Shown here one piece after another: positions 23,906 to 34,983 of a stretch of DNA of 64,000 nucleotides. The stretch is from Lithobates sylvaticus (lineage: Eukaryota > Chordata > Amphibia > Anura > Ranidae). The DNA lies in the NCBI GenBank assembly GCA_028564925.1, contig CM053029.1, forward strand, positions 584,630,857 through 584,694,856, given 5' to 3'. Numbering within the stretch: position 1 is the stretch's first letter; every line of letters starts with the position of its first letter. The translations under genes and the position numbers were made by a program. The notes beneath the pieces are model-generated. The model had not been told where the DNA came from and did not search any database. It worked only from the letters and a program-made list of their open reading frames with translations.

Positions 23906-24332
23906 TGCCCTGTATGCACGAAAGGATTTTCTGACAACAAAATCCATGTTTTTTTTCCCGACGGATGTTGGCTCAAACTTGTCTTGCATGCACACGGTCA
24001 CACAAATCTTGTCGGAAATTCCGAACACCAAGAACGCGGTGACGTACAACACGTATGACGAGCCGAGAAAAATGAAGTTAAATAGCCAGTGCGGCTCTTC
24101 TGCTTTATTCCGAGCATGCGTGGAACTTTGTGCATCGGAATTGTCTACACACGATCAGGATTTCTGACAACGGATTTTGTTGTTGGAAAAATTTGAGATC
24201 CAGATCTCAAATTTTGTGTGTCGGAGATTCTGATGGAAAATGTCCAATGTAGCCTACACACGGTCAGAATTTCCGACAACAAGCTCCCATAGAACATTTT
24301 CCGTCAGAAAATCCGACCATGTGTGCGGGGCA
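23906..24332. mobile_element. Harbinger-type MITE, copy C (diverged)
   Basis: TGCCCTGTATGCACG to gtgtgcggggca, with TTA at 23903-23905 and 24333-24335. More diverged than the other copies, but with the same ttccgacaac-type interior. Confidence 0.78.
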
Positions 24333-24398
24333 TTAGACTGTACCAAGCTGGACCAATGAAAGTTTACAGCCCAAAAAATTCATGGCGTTCAGCTTTAA

Positions 24399-25757
24399 CC
24401 ACTACAATACCGGGCACTTTAGCCCCCTTCCTTCCCAAACCAATTTTCAGCTTTCAGCGCTCTCGCACTTTCAATGACAATTGCGCGGTCATGCAATGCT
24501 GTACCCAAATGACATTTTTATCATTTTGTTTGCACAAATAGAGCTTTAGTTTGGTGGTATTTATTCACGACTGTTTTTTATTTTTTGCGCTATAAGCGAA
24601 AAAATTGCGGAAATTTTGAAAAAAAACTATATTTTCTCCTTTCTTTTTTAAAAGAAATCCAATAAAATGTAATTTTGTCATAAATTTAAGCCAAAATGTA
24701 TTCTGCTACATGTTTTTAGTAAAAAAAATTCCGTTAAGTGTATAATAATTGGTTCACGTGATCACGGACATATGTACGCAAATGATCATGTACAGATGTG
24801 TGCAGGTGATCATGGACATATGTATGCAGATAATCATTGGCACATGTTATTTTACTGGGACATATGTGGGGGACATGTGTTTTTATTATTTGGGGACATG
24901 TGTTTTTATTATTTGGGGACATGTGTTTTTATTATTTGGGACATGTGTGTTTTGGGTTAGAGCACCCCTCCCCCTCTTCATTACCTCTTATTTAGTGGCC
25001 ACCAGTGTATAGGAGGAATCCTTTCAGTTCTCCCACATAGAGGAGTTTGGCTCCCATGGTTGAGACGCAGGATCTTTCATTCTATTACTAGGGTAGGACC
25101 CACTAATTCGGGGTACTTTGTCGCAGTAAGTGGGCTTAGCACTATATAACCATATAGTGTGACCAAACCCCCGTATTTTTTGAATATGTTCAGGTGTTTT
25201 TAACTAGCCCTGCAGGAAACGTCATTCTTTAATGTGTGCGCTGTAATATGTTCGCTATTGCTTGTTGGTCTTATGGCAGCACCATCTTGAATTTAAACGC
25301 ATTGGTGAGTGCTTCCCAAATATGTTTTTGTATGTGTGTTTTGGGGACATGTGTGGGGACATGTGTGTTTACACTAGACTGGTGATCAGTGAGTAAAAAG
25401 CTGTAAAAAAACAGCTAATACTCACTGATCACCAGCCGGCTGCAGCGATCCGCTCTCCTCTCCTCAGCGACGACTTCCATGTGAGGAGAGGAGAGCCGAT
25501 TGCATAGCAACCGGCTGTTTGCTTACATCACATGACGGCTGTGATTGGACACGGCCGTCATGTGATCAGGATCACAGAGCCCTCCTGCCGATCCCAGATG
25601 CGCCGTGTCCGGGTGACACGAGCGCATTGGGATCGCGGCGCTGCGCGGGCACGCGCGCGCGCGATCCCCCTACTTCTGAAGGACGTTCAGGAACGTCCTA
25701 TCAGAAGTAGAAGGCTCCTACCCGGCCGTATATGTACAGTGGCCGGGTGGGAAGTAG
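24399..25757. mobile_element. piggyBac-like nonautonomous element
   Basis: TTAA at 24395-24398 and 25758-25761. The left block (ccactacaataccgggcac, then tgacaattgcgcggtcatgc), the right GC-rich block (cccggccgtatatgtacag) and gggaagtag end are family features. Inside is a 27-bp triplet repeat (ggggacatgtgtttttatta) at 24878-24945. Noncoding. Confidence 0.85.
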
Positions 25758-25761
25758 TTAA

Positions 25762-26539
25762 GATAAGGAAGCCAAACAAGTGTGAACAGGCCCAAAAAGT
25801 CATAATGGCCAGTTGGCCACCATAAGGTAGAAGAAAAAAAATGCAGACGCCATGCCAAAAAGTATTCTCTGTGTACCCTGCCTGGAAACAATGCTCTCTC
25901 CTCCAGTCATGCATAACTCCCAACATGAATGAAAAAAAAAAAACAGACTAACATCTGAATTCACCAGCTTCTTGTCAATTTACAATGCCTCATTACTCCA
26001 GGCACACCGACAGCTGATAGGGTTTTATCTAACAGAAAGGCCAGGCTAGTCAATTGACATCAGGGCACAGAAATTCGCTGGACACTGAAAGGTTAAGTCA
26101 GTTCTAAGAAACCTCCAACATGTCAGCAAAAATTAGCAGGGAAGGTGGCCCGGCCGTCAATAAAGGACACTTGCAATTAGTTAATGATTAGGATGGTAAC
26201 ATTGCGGAATCAATAGCAAGATGAGCCACCTTGTAGAAATTTGCATGCATTGAGAAAATCGATACGGTTACAAAATAATAGTAGCCACAGCACAAAATGA
26301 TTGCACAGATCGCGCCAAGCTGGTTATTTACACAGAAGGAAATGTTGTATTGTACGCTATTGTGGCCATCTGATTGTAAAGTCTTTATTATAATATGAAT
26401 ACAAATTGGTTTTACTGATTTAGTCCCAAACTGTTATTCCTTTAATTCTTTAAATTTGTATGCTTTTCGAAACTGATAATATGAGGGCTATACCGAAAGC
26501 AATGCAAAAGTGGGCATAACTTTTTTCTTAACTGGCTGG
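25762..26539. other. Apparent single-copy island
   Basis: No repeat ends, tandem repeats or exon seen. 26040-26400 has ordinary complexity and several octamer/homeobox-like AT motifs (caattagttaatgatta near 26174). Candidate noncoding host sequence. Confidence 0.4.
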
Positions 26540-26605
26540 AGGCTGCTTTCACAAAACCTGGGCGTCTTGAATTGCGGGCAGATTTGCCGCGATTCTGCCG
26601 CCATT

Positions 26606-26912
26606 TCAAAACACCCAGGTGTGAATGACAAGTCACGCAATGCTAATTTCAGATGCCATTCATTTGAATGGCACCTAAAAACGCGGTAAGGTTCTTCCAA
26701 TGATTGGAGCGTGATAAACCGCTTCGCTTGAAGCATATTGCCCAAAAGAAGCTCCTGAACTTTTTTTGGGCAACAAGCTTCATGCGATGCGGTTTGCCGC
26801 GATTGCAGTGCGATTTATCGTGCGACAATCGTGGCAGAGCCGCATCACATTTTTAGGTGCCGCTCAAACGAATGGCATCTGAAATGTGCGTTGCGTGATT
26901 TGTCATTCACCG
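26606..26912. repeat. Palindromic MITE-like element
   Basis: The left arm (gaatgacaagtcacgcaatg, then cagatgccatt) is inverted at the right (aatggcatctg, then gcgtgatttgtcattc). Arms of about 65 bp. The outer boundary is unclear and no TSD was found. Confidence 0.6.
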
Positions 26913-26925
26913 TGCAATTGTTTAA

Positions 26926-28034
26926 CCACCTGAGATCCGCGCTTTAGCCGAATGACGGCTACAGCGCGGATCTATATTGCCGGGACGACGTCCTATGACG
27001 TCGTCCCGTGCACGAGTGGCCTGCGCGCCCCCTGAAGGGCGCGTGCGGTGTGCTCTGTGATCAGCAAAACAGTGAGACTCGCTGGATCACAGATCTGAGT
27101 AAGGGGTCGAACCCGACCCCTTACCACATGATCAGCTGTCAGCCAATGACAGCTGATCATGTGATATCAATAGAGCCGATAACTGGCTTTTTTTCCTCCT
27201 CGCCCCATCAGCTATCAGAAAAAAAAATCCGGTCACCGGCGGCAGTTAGAGGGACATTCTTCCCGATCACTGCGATGTACCCCAGGTCCATGGTGCCCAC
27301 CTGTGCCCTATACAAGTGCTGCCTACCAGTGTCCACCAGCTCCACCTGTCAGTGTCCACCAGTTCCACCTGTCAGTGCCCACAGTGCCATCTTCTAGTGC
27401 CCACAGTGCCATCTGCCAGTGCTCACAGTGCCATCTGTGAGTGTCATCTACCAGTGCCCATTAGTGTCACCTACCAGTGCCCATCAGTGCCAACTCAGTG
27501 CCAACTATCAGTGCCCATCAGTGCCACCTATCAGTGCCATCTATCAGTGCCCATCCGTGCCACCCATCTGTGCCACCCATCCGTGCCACCCATCAGGACC
27601 CATCAGTGCCATCTTATCTGTGCCCAACAGTACCGACTTATCTGTCCCCATCAGTGCCTCCTTATCTGTGCCCGTCAGTGCAGCCTATCAGTGCCCACCA
27701 GTGCAGCCTATCAGTGCCTACCAGTGCCGCCTCATCAGCACATATCAATTAAGCAGAAAAATTACCTGTTTGCAAAATTTTATAACAAAATATTAACATG
27801 ATTTTTTTTTTCTAAATTTTACCATCTTTTTTTGTTTGTTTAGCAAAAAATAAAAATCCCAGCTGTGATTAAATACCACCAAAAGAAAGCTCTATTTGTG
27901 GGAAAAAAATTATAAAAATTTAATTTAGGTACAGTGTTGTATGACCGCGCAATTGTCATTCAAAGTGCGTCAGCGCCAAAAGCTAAAAATTAGTCTGGGA
28001 AGGAGGGGGGTTTAAGTGCCCAATAAGCAAGTGG
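26926..28034. mobile_element. piggyBac-like element with catcagtgcc minisatellite
   Basis: TTAA at 26922-26925; the right flank is mutated to TCAA (28035-28038) after ...aagcaagtgg. It contains a cccatcagtgccacct minisatellite at about 27300-27750, then aaaattacctgtttgcaaaa and the canonical inverted subterminal block (gaccgcgcaattgtcattc). It shares its minisatellite block with the element at 29915. Confidence 0.75.
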
Positions 28035-28038
28035 TCAA

Positions 28039-28124
28039 TAAAGTAAAGCAGTACCGTATCCCAAAAAATGGCCTGGTCATGAAGGGGGAGGGGGGGTAAA
28101 GCTTCCAAAGCTGAAGTGGTTAGG
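28039..28124 (-). mobile_element. piggyBac-like terminal fragment
   Basis: Reversed, it reads taaccacttcagctttgg, then gaccaggccattttttggg and atacggtactgc, a family left end cut off by the neighbouring element at 26926-28034. Confidence 0.6.
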
Positions 28125-28525
28125 AAAGTAATGGAGTTGTGTTCTAGCGTATAACTACAGGACTGTATAACATATCACATCAGATACAAACATAATAGTA
28201 AAGAGACTGAAGGTCTTCCACAAGTAACAATTTTATTGGAACATTCATTTGCAGACCAATCACAGGATAACGTTGTTAATAATAAAAGTCATCCTAACAC
28301 TGCGAGCAGAAAAAAAACTTTTCTCAAATGTGAAGCTTTACAAAGTGGAGGTGATATGTATTAGCAGTAACTAAGAAATTAAAATGTATTAAGATACTTT
28401 CAATGAACAAGAAAAACTTTAAAAAAGGAAAGTAAGTGAAGTAGAATGTTGGAGCGACACCGGACAGGAACTCCAATGAATTAGATGTATTGAGCTGGCC
28501 AGAAACAAACAGGTCAGGCGAATTC
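28125..28525. other. Unassigned sequence
   Basis: No feature recognised. Confidence 0.5.
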
Positions 28526-28528
28526 TAA

Positions 28529-28955
28529 TGCCGCGTACACACGGTCGGAATTTCCGATGGAAACAGTCCAACGGGAGCTTTTCAACGGATTTTCCGACCG
28601 TGTGTATGCCCATCGGTCTTTTTCTGTCGGAATTTCCGACGGACTTTGGATTGAGAACCTGTTCTCAATTTTTCCGATGGAAAACCTTTCTATCAGATTT
28701 TCCGATCGTGTGTATGCAATTCCGACACGCAAAATTCCGACTCATGCTTGGAAAACAATTCGACGCATACTCGGAAGCATTAAACTGCCCTTTTATAGTG
28801 CTGTCGAATGTGTTTTATGCCGCTGTGTTACTGACCGTCGGAATTTGGTGTGATCGTGTGTAGGCATGACAGTTTGAACGAAATTCCGTCGGAATTCCGA
28901 CGGGAAAACCATCAGAGCTTTTTCCGACGAGAATTCCGACCGTGTGTACGCGGCA
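28529..28955. mobile_element. Harbinger-type MITE, copy D
   Basis: TGCCGCGTACACACGGTCGG to gtgtacgcggca, with TAA at 28526-28528 and AAA at 28956-28958 (one change). Close to copy B in length and sequence. Confidence 0.85.
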
Positions 28956-29230
28956 AAAGACTTAAGTCGTCCATAGACAGCAGGAACCGACTGAGATTCA
29001 AATCATGTATGGGCAGGCTGAATGTACCCAAGTTGATTGATCGATCAACTTGGGTACAACTAGCCTGTTGGAATTTACATGCGATTATTATTGTTATAGC
29101 AATACTCACTGTGTTGTCCCAGCAGGGACAACTTCCCCCACCCCCTGCTGGGAGAACACAGTGGCTCAGAAGGAGGGGTTCCCCTATCTACACTGACTGC
29201 GATGATGGAGAAATCGGGCTCCATCTACAG

Positions 29231-29566
29231 CATATGGTTCTCAACCTGTGGGTCGAATGATGATTTGCTGGGCTGTTCCTGAAGCCCACACCGCTCTCCC
29301 AGTCTTTTTACGGCCGCCCAGCAGGGCTGTCCCTGGAGCCTGTGGCCGCCCAGCTGGGCTGATCCTTGAGCCCGCGGCCACCTACTTAGCCTCTTCGCAT
29401 CCGCCCATTCAGTTCACAGCATGGCCGTGGGTTAGGGGTGCAAATTACTTGTCTTGCCTTGGGTGCTGACAACCCAGGTTACGAAAATAATTTTACTGTT
29501 AGGGCTCCCCACAACTTGGAAAATTTTATCAAGGCGTCACGGCACCAGGAAGGTTGAGAACCACCG
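29231..29566. mobile_element. hAT nonautonomous element (TGGTTCTCAACC ends)
   Basis: catatggttctcaacctg at 29231 and ggttgagaaccaccg ending at 29566, with a perfect 8-bp TSD, atctacag, at 29223-29230 and 29567-29574. The ends match the CAGTGGTTCTCAACC class of hAT elements (Charlie/SPIN type). Noncoding. Confidence 0.9.
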
Positions 29567-29570
29567 ATCT

Positions 29571-29645
29571 ACAGTGTCTTGAAAAAGTATTCACACCCCT
29601 TGACATTTTCCACATTTTGTCGTGTTACAACCAAAATCTAAATAC
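29571..29645 (+). mobile_element. Tc1-like terminal fragment
   Basis: tacagtgtcttgaaaaagta followed by ttcacaccccttgac is a Tc1 end of the same type as 39205. It stops after about 75 bp, with no partner end nearby. Confidence 0.65.
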
Positions 29646-30199
29646 AAAGGCTTCTGTGAATGGGCAGCAGAGGGAAGGGGCAGGCATTGCTGCTCTGTGT
29701 ACTTCTCTTCTCTCAGATCCTCTGGCAGAGCAATAAATCTATCAAATGTAAATTATAGAGAAAAGCTCAGAAGTTGTCATGCATCTCCTTGAACTTAACT
29801 CATTGTGTACCTTCACTTTTTTACAAAGTGGCTGAATTCTTGGAATTCGACATTCAATTACAATATGGTTCGTGTAGCAATTATTTTGTTTATTTTCTAT
29901 TTAAAACCTTTCAACTACTTCCGGACCGCCCGCCATTGTTATACGTCGGCTGTTTGACGTTGAATACCAGGGTTATGGCAGCAGATAGTTGCCATAACCC
30001 TGGTATCTTTTTAAACAGCGGGCGGTCGGCTTTCAGATAAAAGTGGTCTCTGCGGCACATTCGCCACAAAATCACTTTTATCGAGGGCGGGAGAGGCCCC
30101 CCCTCCCGCTGCTCCCCGGTGGTCTCTGCCACCGATCACCGGCGGCAGTGAGAGGGACATTAGTCCCGATCACTGCGATGTACCCCAGGTCCATGGTGC

Positions 30200-30720
30200 C
30201 CATCTGTGCCCTATACAAGTGCCGCCTACCAGTGTCCACCAGCTCCACCTGTCAGTGTCCACCAGCTCCACCTGTCAGTGCCCACAGTGCCATCTTCCAG
30301 TGCCCACAGTGCCATCTGCCCTTGCCCACAGTGCCATCTGTCAGTGCCACCTGTCAGTGCCCATAATAAGTGCCTGAACAGTGCTGCACATCAGTGTCAC
30401 CTACCAGTGCCCATCAGTGTCACCTACCAGTGCCCATCAGTGCCAACTATCAGCGCCCATCAGTGCCATCTATCAGTGCCATCTATCAGTGCCCATCAGT
30501 GCCATCTATCAGTGCCTATCTGTGCCACCCATCCTTGCCACCCATCCGTGCCACCCACCAGGACCCATCAGTGCCATCTTATCTGTGCCCATCAGTACCG
30601 ACTTATCTGTGCCCATCAGTGCCACCTTATCTGTGCCCATCAGTGCAGCCTATAAGTGCCCACCAGTGCAGCCTATCAGTGCCCACCAGTGCCGCCTCAT
30701 CAGCGTATATCAATTAAGCA
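30200..30720. repeat. catcagtgcc minisatellite
   Basis: Units of 10-12 bp in groups (cccatcagtgccatctatca). The same flanks as the array at 27300-27750 (ccaggtccatggtgccca before, aattaagcagaaaaattacc after), so it is carried by the element. Confidence 0.85.
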
Positions 30721-30761
30721 GAAAAATTACCTGTTTGCAAAATTTTATAACAAACTATTAA

Positions 30762-31784
30762 CCACTTGCCGACCGGCGCACGACGATATACGTCGACAGA
30801 ATGGCACGTACAGGCAGGAGGGCGTATATATACGTCCCTCCTTTAGCCTGTCCGTGCCATCGGGAGCGCGCCGGGAGCGGCGCGCTCCCGCGCCGGTCGG
30901 GACCCCCGTGAGTCCGGCCGCGGTCCCCGCGGACTCGATCGCCGCGGGGACTCCCGCGATCGTCTCACGGGAAGGCTAAACGGGGAGATGCCGAGATAAA
31001 CAGCATCTCCCCGTTCTGCCTAGCAACTAGTGACGCCGATCTCTGCTCCCTGTGATTGGAGCAGAGATCAGCATTCACTAGCTGACAGCCACGCCCCCCC
31101 ACAGTAAAAAAAAACACCCCTAGGCCTACTTAACCCCTACACTGCCACCTTGTGGTTAACTCCTAAACTGCCAGTGTCATTTATACAGAAATCAATGCAT
31201 TTAAATGCATTAATTGCTGTAAAAATGACAATGGTCCCAAAAATGTGTCAAAAATGTCCGATGTGTCCGCCATAATGTCGCAGTCACAAAAAAAATCGCA
31301 GATCTCCGCCATTAATAATAAAAAAAAAATTATTAATAAAAATGCTATAAAACTATCCCCTATCTTGTAAACGCTATAACTTCTGCGCAAACCGATCAAT
31401 AATCGCTTATTGCGATTTTTTTTACCAAAAATATGTAGAAGAATACGTATCGGCCTAAACTGAGGAAAAAAAATGTTTTTTTATATATTTTTGGGGGATA
31501 TTTATTATAGCAAAAATATAAAATAATGTTTTTTTTTTTTTTATATGAATTTCATTTTTTTTTGTAAATTGTCGCTCTATTTTTGTTTATAGCGCAAAAA
31601 ATAAAAACCGCAGGGGTGATCAAATACCACCAAAAGAAAGCTCTATTTGTGGGAAAAAAAGGACATCAATTTTGTTTGGGAGCCACGTCGCACGACCGCG
31701 CAATTGTCAGTTAAAGCGACGCAGTGCCGAATCGCAAAAAGGGGCCTGGTCCTTTGGCTGCAAATTGGTCCGGTCTGAAAGTGG
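30762..31784. mobile_element. piggyBac-like element nested in a piggyBac-like element
   Basis: TTAA at 30758-30761 and 31785-31788, with ends ccacttgccgaccggcgcac and ...ggtctgaaagtgg. The paralogue at 27790 reads attaacatgattttt without interruption, giving the empty site. The interior shows the family's mirror block (caaataccaccaaaagaaag, gaccgcgcaattgtcag) toward the right end. Confidence 0.88.
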
Positions 31785-32399
31785 TTAAACATGATTTTTT
31801 TTTTTCAAAATGCAATAAATCACTTTTATCGGGGGCTTTTATCCCAGCCTAGAGGTGAGATGTGGGGTCTTATTGACCCCCAGATCTCACTGCAAAGAGG
31901 ACCGATCATGCCATATTTCTATTACAAGGGATGTGTACATCCCTTGTAATAGGAATAAAAGTGATCAAATTATTATTATTAGTTTTAAAGTGTCAAACTA
32001 AAAAAAGAAAGGTAAAATTAACAGTAAAAAAAAATGTAAAGCGCCCCTGTCCCCGCGGGCTCCCACGCAGAAGCGAACGCATACGTAAGTCCTGCCCACA
32101 TATAAAAACGGTGTCCAAACGCTGCAAACGCTAGAGCGAGAGCAATAATTTTAGCATTAGACCTCATCTGTAACTCAAAACATGTAACCAGTAAAAAAAA
32201 TTCAAGCGTCGCCTATGGGGATTTTTAAGTACCGAAGCTTGGCGCCATTTCACGAGCGTGTGCAATTTTGAAGCGTGACATGTTAGGTATCTATTTACTC
32301 AGCGTAACTTCATCTTTCACATTATGCAAAAAAAAATTAGACTACCTTATACTGTTTTTTTTTTTTTTTTCTTTTTTTAAAGCACAAAACTGCTGGCTT

Positions 32400-32576
32400 C
32401 TGTCCAAAAATTGGCCCTAGTATATGAATGGGGACCTTGGATTATGGGCTCCTTGAGGGTAGGGACCGATGTGAGTGTGCAATGTACAGGGATAGGGACA
32501 GTTGTAGACACTCGCTGAACTGGATGGACTGATGTCTTTATTCAACCTTACTAACTATGAAACTATGAAAACCTTT
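32400..32576 (+). repeat. LINE 3'-tail-like fragment
   Basis: gggctccttgagggtaggga, then actggatggactgatgtc and ttactaactatgaaactatg resemble CR1/L2-type LINE 3' tails of frogs. No coding part. Confidence 0.5.
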
Positions 32577-32765
32577 TTTTTTTCCAAAAAAGACGTGTTC
32601 GAAAAATTGCTGCGCAAATACCGTGTAAGATAAAAAGTTGCAACGACCGCTATTGTATTCTCTAGGTTCTTTGCTAAAAAAACACTGATTACCTCTCAAG
32701 AAAGACAAGAAACAAACAACAAAGGTTGTTAAAAAAGTTGCAATGACCCCCATTGTATTCTCTAA

Positions 32766-33160
32766 GGCCCCTTTCACACTGGGGGGGGGGGGGGGGGGTT
32801 TCGGGCGGTACAGCGCTAAAAATAGTGGCTGTACACCGCCTTAAAAAAAACGGCCCCATTCACTCCAGTGTGAAAGCCGGAGGGCTTTCACACTGGAGCG
32901 GTGCGCTAGCAGGACGGTAAAAAAAGTCCTGCTAGCAGCATCTTTGGAGCGGTGAAGGAGCCGTGTATTCACCGCTCCTATACCGCTCCTACCCATTGAT
33001 TTCAATGGGACACCGCGGTAATACACTGCTACGGCGGCGCTTTGCGGGGGATTTTAACCCTTTTTCGACCGAATACCGCAGCTAAAACGACGGTAAAGCA
33101 TCGCTAAATATAGCGCTGCTTTACCGTTGCCGCGGCTCCCGCCCCAGTGAGAAAGGGGCC
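32766..33160. mobile_element. MITE with ggcccctttcacactgg ends
   Basis: ggcccctttcacactggggg and ccccagtgagaaaggggcc are inverted, flanked by TAA (32763-32765) and TTA (33161-33163). The interior has a long inverted pair around gtgtgaaagccggagggctt. Probably Harbinger-like, by analogy with the TWA flanks. Confidence 0.65.
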
Positions 33161-33587
33161 TTACTTTACTGTTTTTTTTTGTTTTTTTTTAAAGCACAAA
33201 ACTTTTTTTTTTCCAAAAATATACAATGTATAAAAATGTCTAATGTTTGGGGGTTCTATGTAATTTTCTAGCAAAAAAATTGTCTTCTTTCAAACGCTTT
33301 TTTTTTTTAAAGCACAAAACTGTTTTTTTTTCCAAAAAAGACGTGTTCGAAAAATTACTGCGCAAATACCATGCCAGATAAAAAGTTGCAACGACCCCCA
33401 TTGTATTCTCTAGGGTCTTTGCTAAAAAAAAAAAACATTTGATTAAAAATGTCTAATAAAAATATCTAATGTCTAAAAATGTCTAATGTTTGGGGGTTCT
33501 ATGTAATTTTCTAGCAAAAAAAATATGATTTTTACATGTAGGAGAGAAAATTCAGAATTGGCCTGGATGGCAAGTGGTTAAACTTGA

Positions 33588-33965
33588 TAGTTACATAGTT
33601 AGGTTGAAAAAAGACACAAGTCCATCCAGTCCAACCACAAATAAAATAATAATAATAAAAAATAAAAATAAAAAATAATCTAAAAATAAAAAATAATGAT
33701 AGAACATTATAGACAGACAAGCCCTCTAGTTTCAATCCACTAGGATAAAGAGAACGAGAAACTATACATTTTAGAGACGGGGTCACCAGTGCAACAGAGA
33801 CATGGTTCTGCAAATATTTATTTATTTATTTATTACAGGATTTATATAGCGCCAACAGTTTACGCAGCGCTTTGCAATATAAAAGGGAGACAATACAGTT
33901 ATAATACAATAAAATACAAGAGGATTAAGAGGGCCCTGCTCATAAGAGCTTACAATCTAATATAG
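33588..33965 (-). repeat. Two non-LTR 3'-tail-like fragments
   Basis: 33588-33810: gatagttacatagttaggtt and agacacaagtccatccagtc, a LINE tail. 33815-33965 reversed: attgtaagctctt, gcgctgcgtaaactgttggc and gctatataaatcctg ending in ataaataaat, a widespread frog repeat tail. Confidence 0.6.
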
Positions 33966-34580
33966 ACATTCTTTTTTTTATTTTTATTTTTTTTAACAAT
34001 AATTTTTATTTTATTTTTTTCTTGTTCAATATTTTTATTGAAAATTTTTCTAACAATAATTTATTTTTATTTTTTTCCGATTTTCTTTCTCTTTTGCCAT
34101 ATTTTTATTGAAGATAAATGAAGATGAGGGTATCTAACAATAATTTTTATTGAAAATTATTAGGTAACAAAACAAATTGTCTTTTACTTTAGTCAATAAT
34201 AATTGAAATAGTTACAATAATTTAGAAATATCGTTGCATATTTATATAACACACTGCAGAGTTCTACTTTAATCTTTAACCTAGTTCTAGATCTCCAGGC
34301 CAACATTCACCTACTGTACCTACCCGCAGGGTCCTACATCTACCCGCTACAATGCTCACCCCTCTCCTTAGATAGGTAATGTAAATGCACATGATATATA
34401 TATTTGAAGTTGGCAATCAAATTCCCACTGCCAACTTTTTTTTTTTTAACAACCTTCGTGGTTTGTTTCTTGTCTTTCTTGAGAGGTTATTAGACATTTT
34501 TAATCAAAAGAAGTCTGACCGTGTCAGTTTAGATGCCTGAGGAATCCGTACAACTGACATCACACACCTGCGATAAAAAT
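33966..34580. other. AT-rich sequence
   Basis: 33966-34170 holds three loose copies of atttttattgaaa with caataatt. The rest is unassigned, and may be intronic if the exon at 34586-34695 is real. Confidence 0.4.
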
Positions 34581-34585
34581 GTTAC

Positions 34586-34695
34586 CTGACATGCCTCTTC
34601 CCCGACTCCGTCTCGTACGAGCCGCAGTTTGATGTGGGGGGGATCAGCGCGGTCAGATCCGAATCCCAGGGCTCCCTGTTCATGTGCAGACAAGT
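34586..34695 (-). CDS. Candidate internal coding exon, gene not recognised
   Basis: On the minus strand, a pyrimidine tract (tttttttttaattctctttc) runs into cacAG at the upper boundary. A 110-bp GC-rich block follows and ends catgtcag, then GTAACA as donor. Two frames are open throughout. One begins LSAHEQGALGFGSDRAD and ends VRDGVGEEACQ; the other begins TCLHMNREPWDSDLTALIPP. The surroundings are not recognisably repetitive and the block is richer in CpG than its neighbours. I do not recognise the protein. It could be a host exon, an exonised old repeat or chance. No neighbouring exon of the same gene was found. Confidence 0.35.
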
Positions 34696-34983
34696 CTGTG
34701 AAAGAGAATTAAAAAAAAAACTCTTCAATGAGGAGCGAGATTTTTTCTTCCCCACAAGCACAAGTGCTTACAAACTCGTAATCCTCGTGTCTTCGCCTCC
34801 CTCCTTGTGTCACCATTGATGTCTCTTTTCTAACTTTCCAAAGAATGATAGAAAAAGACCGTTTCACTTTCCTATCATTTTTTATTTGTAATGATAGTGT
34901 GGGGACAAAATAATGAGGCTGTCCTTGAATCCCAATTTTTTGCTTTAAACTCTTGCCCTCAGGAAGATTTCAGGCCATTTTTT

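Larger units (their letters stand above)
29915..33577. mobile_element. Large piggyBac-like nonautonomous element with nested insertions
   Basis: The left end ctacttccggaccgcccgcc (flank TCAA, one change from TTAA) and the right end ...ggatggcaagtgg (flank TTAA 33578-33581) belong to the same subfamily as 6557-7685. Both share the sequence around 7020-7500 and 31900-32370 (ttacaaggga, gagcgagagcaataat, gcgtcgcctatgg). Insertions inside: 30762-31784, a LINE-tail-like piece at about 32400-32576 and a MITE at 32766-33160. The right third carries partial duplications of aaagcacaaaac and gttgcaacgacc blocks (about 32380, 33190 and 33305). Confidence 0.8.

Noticed and set aside
18677-30761. Proline/serine/cysteine repeat frames (CPSVP-like) at 18.7, 27.4 and 30.3 kb
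   Set aside because: Translations of the catcagtgcc minisatellite, open in all three frames.
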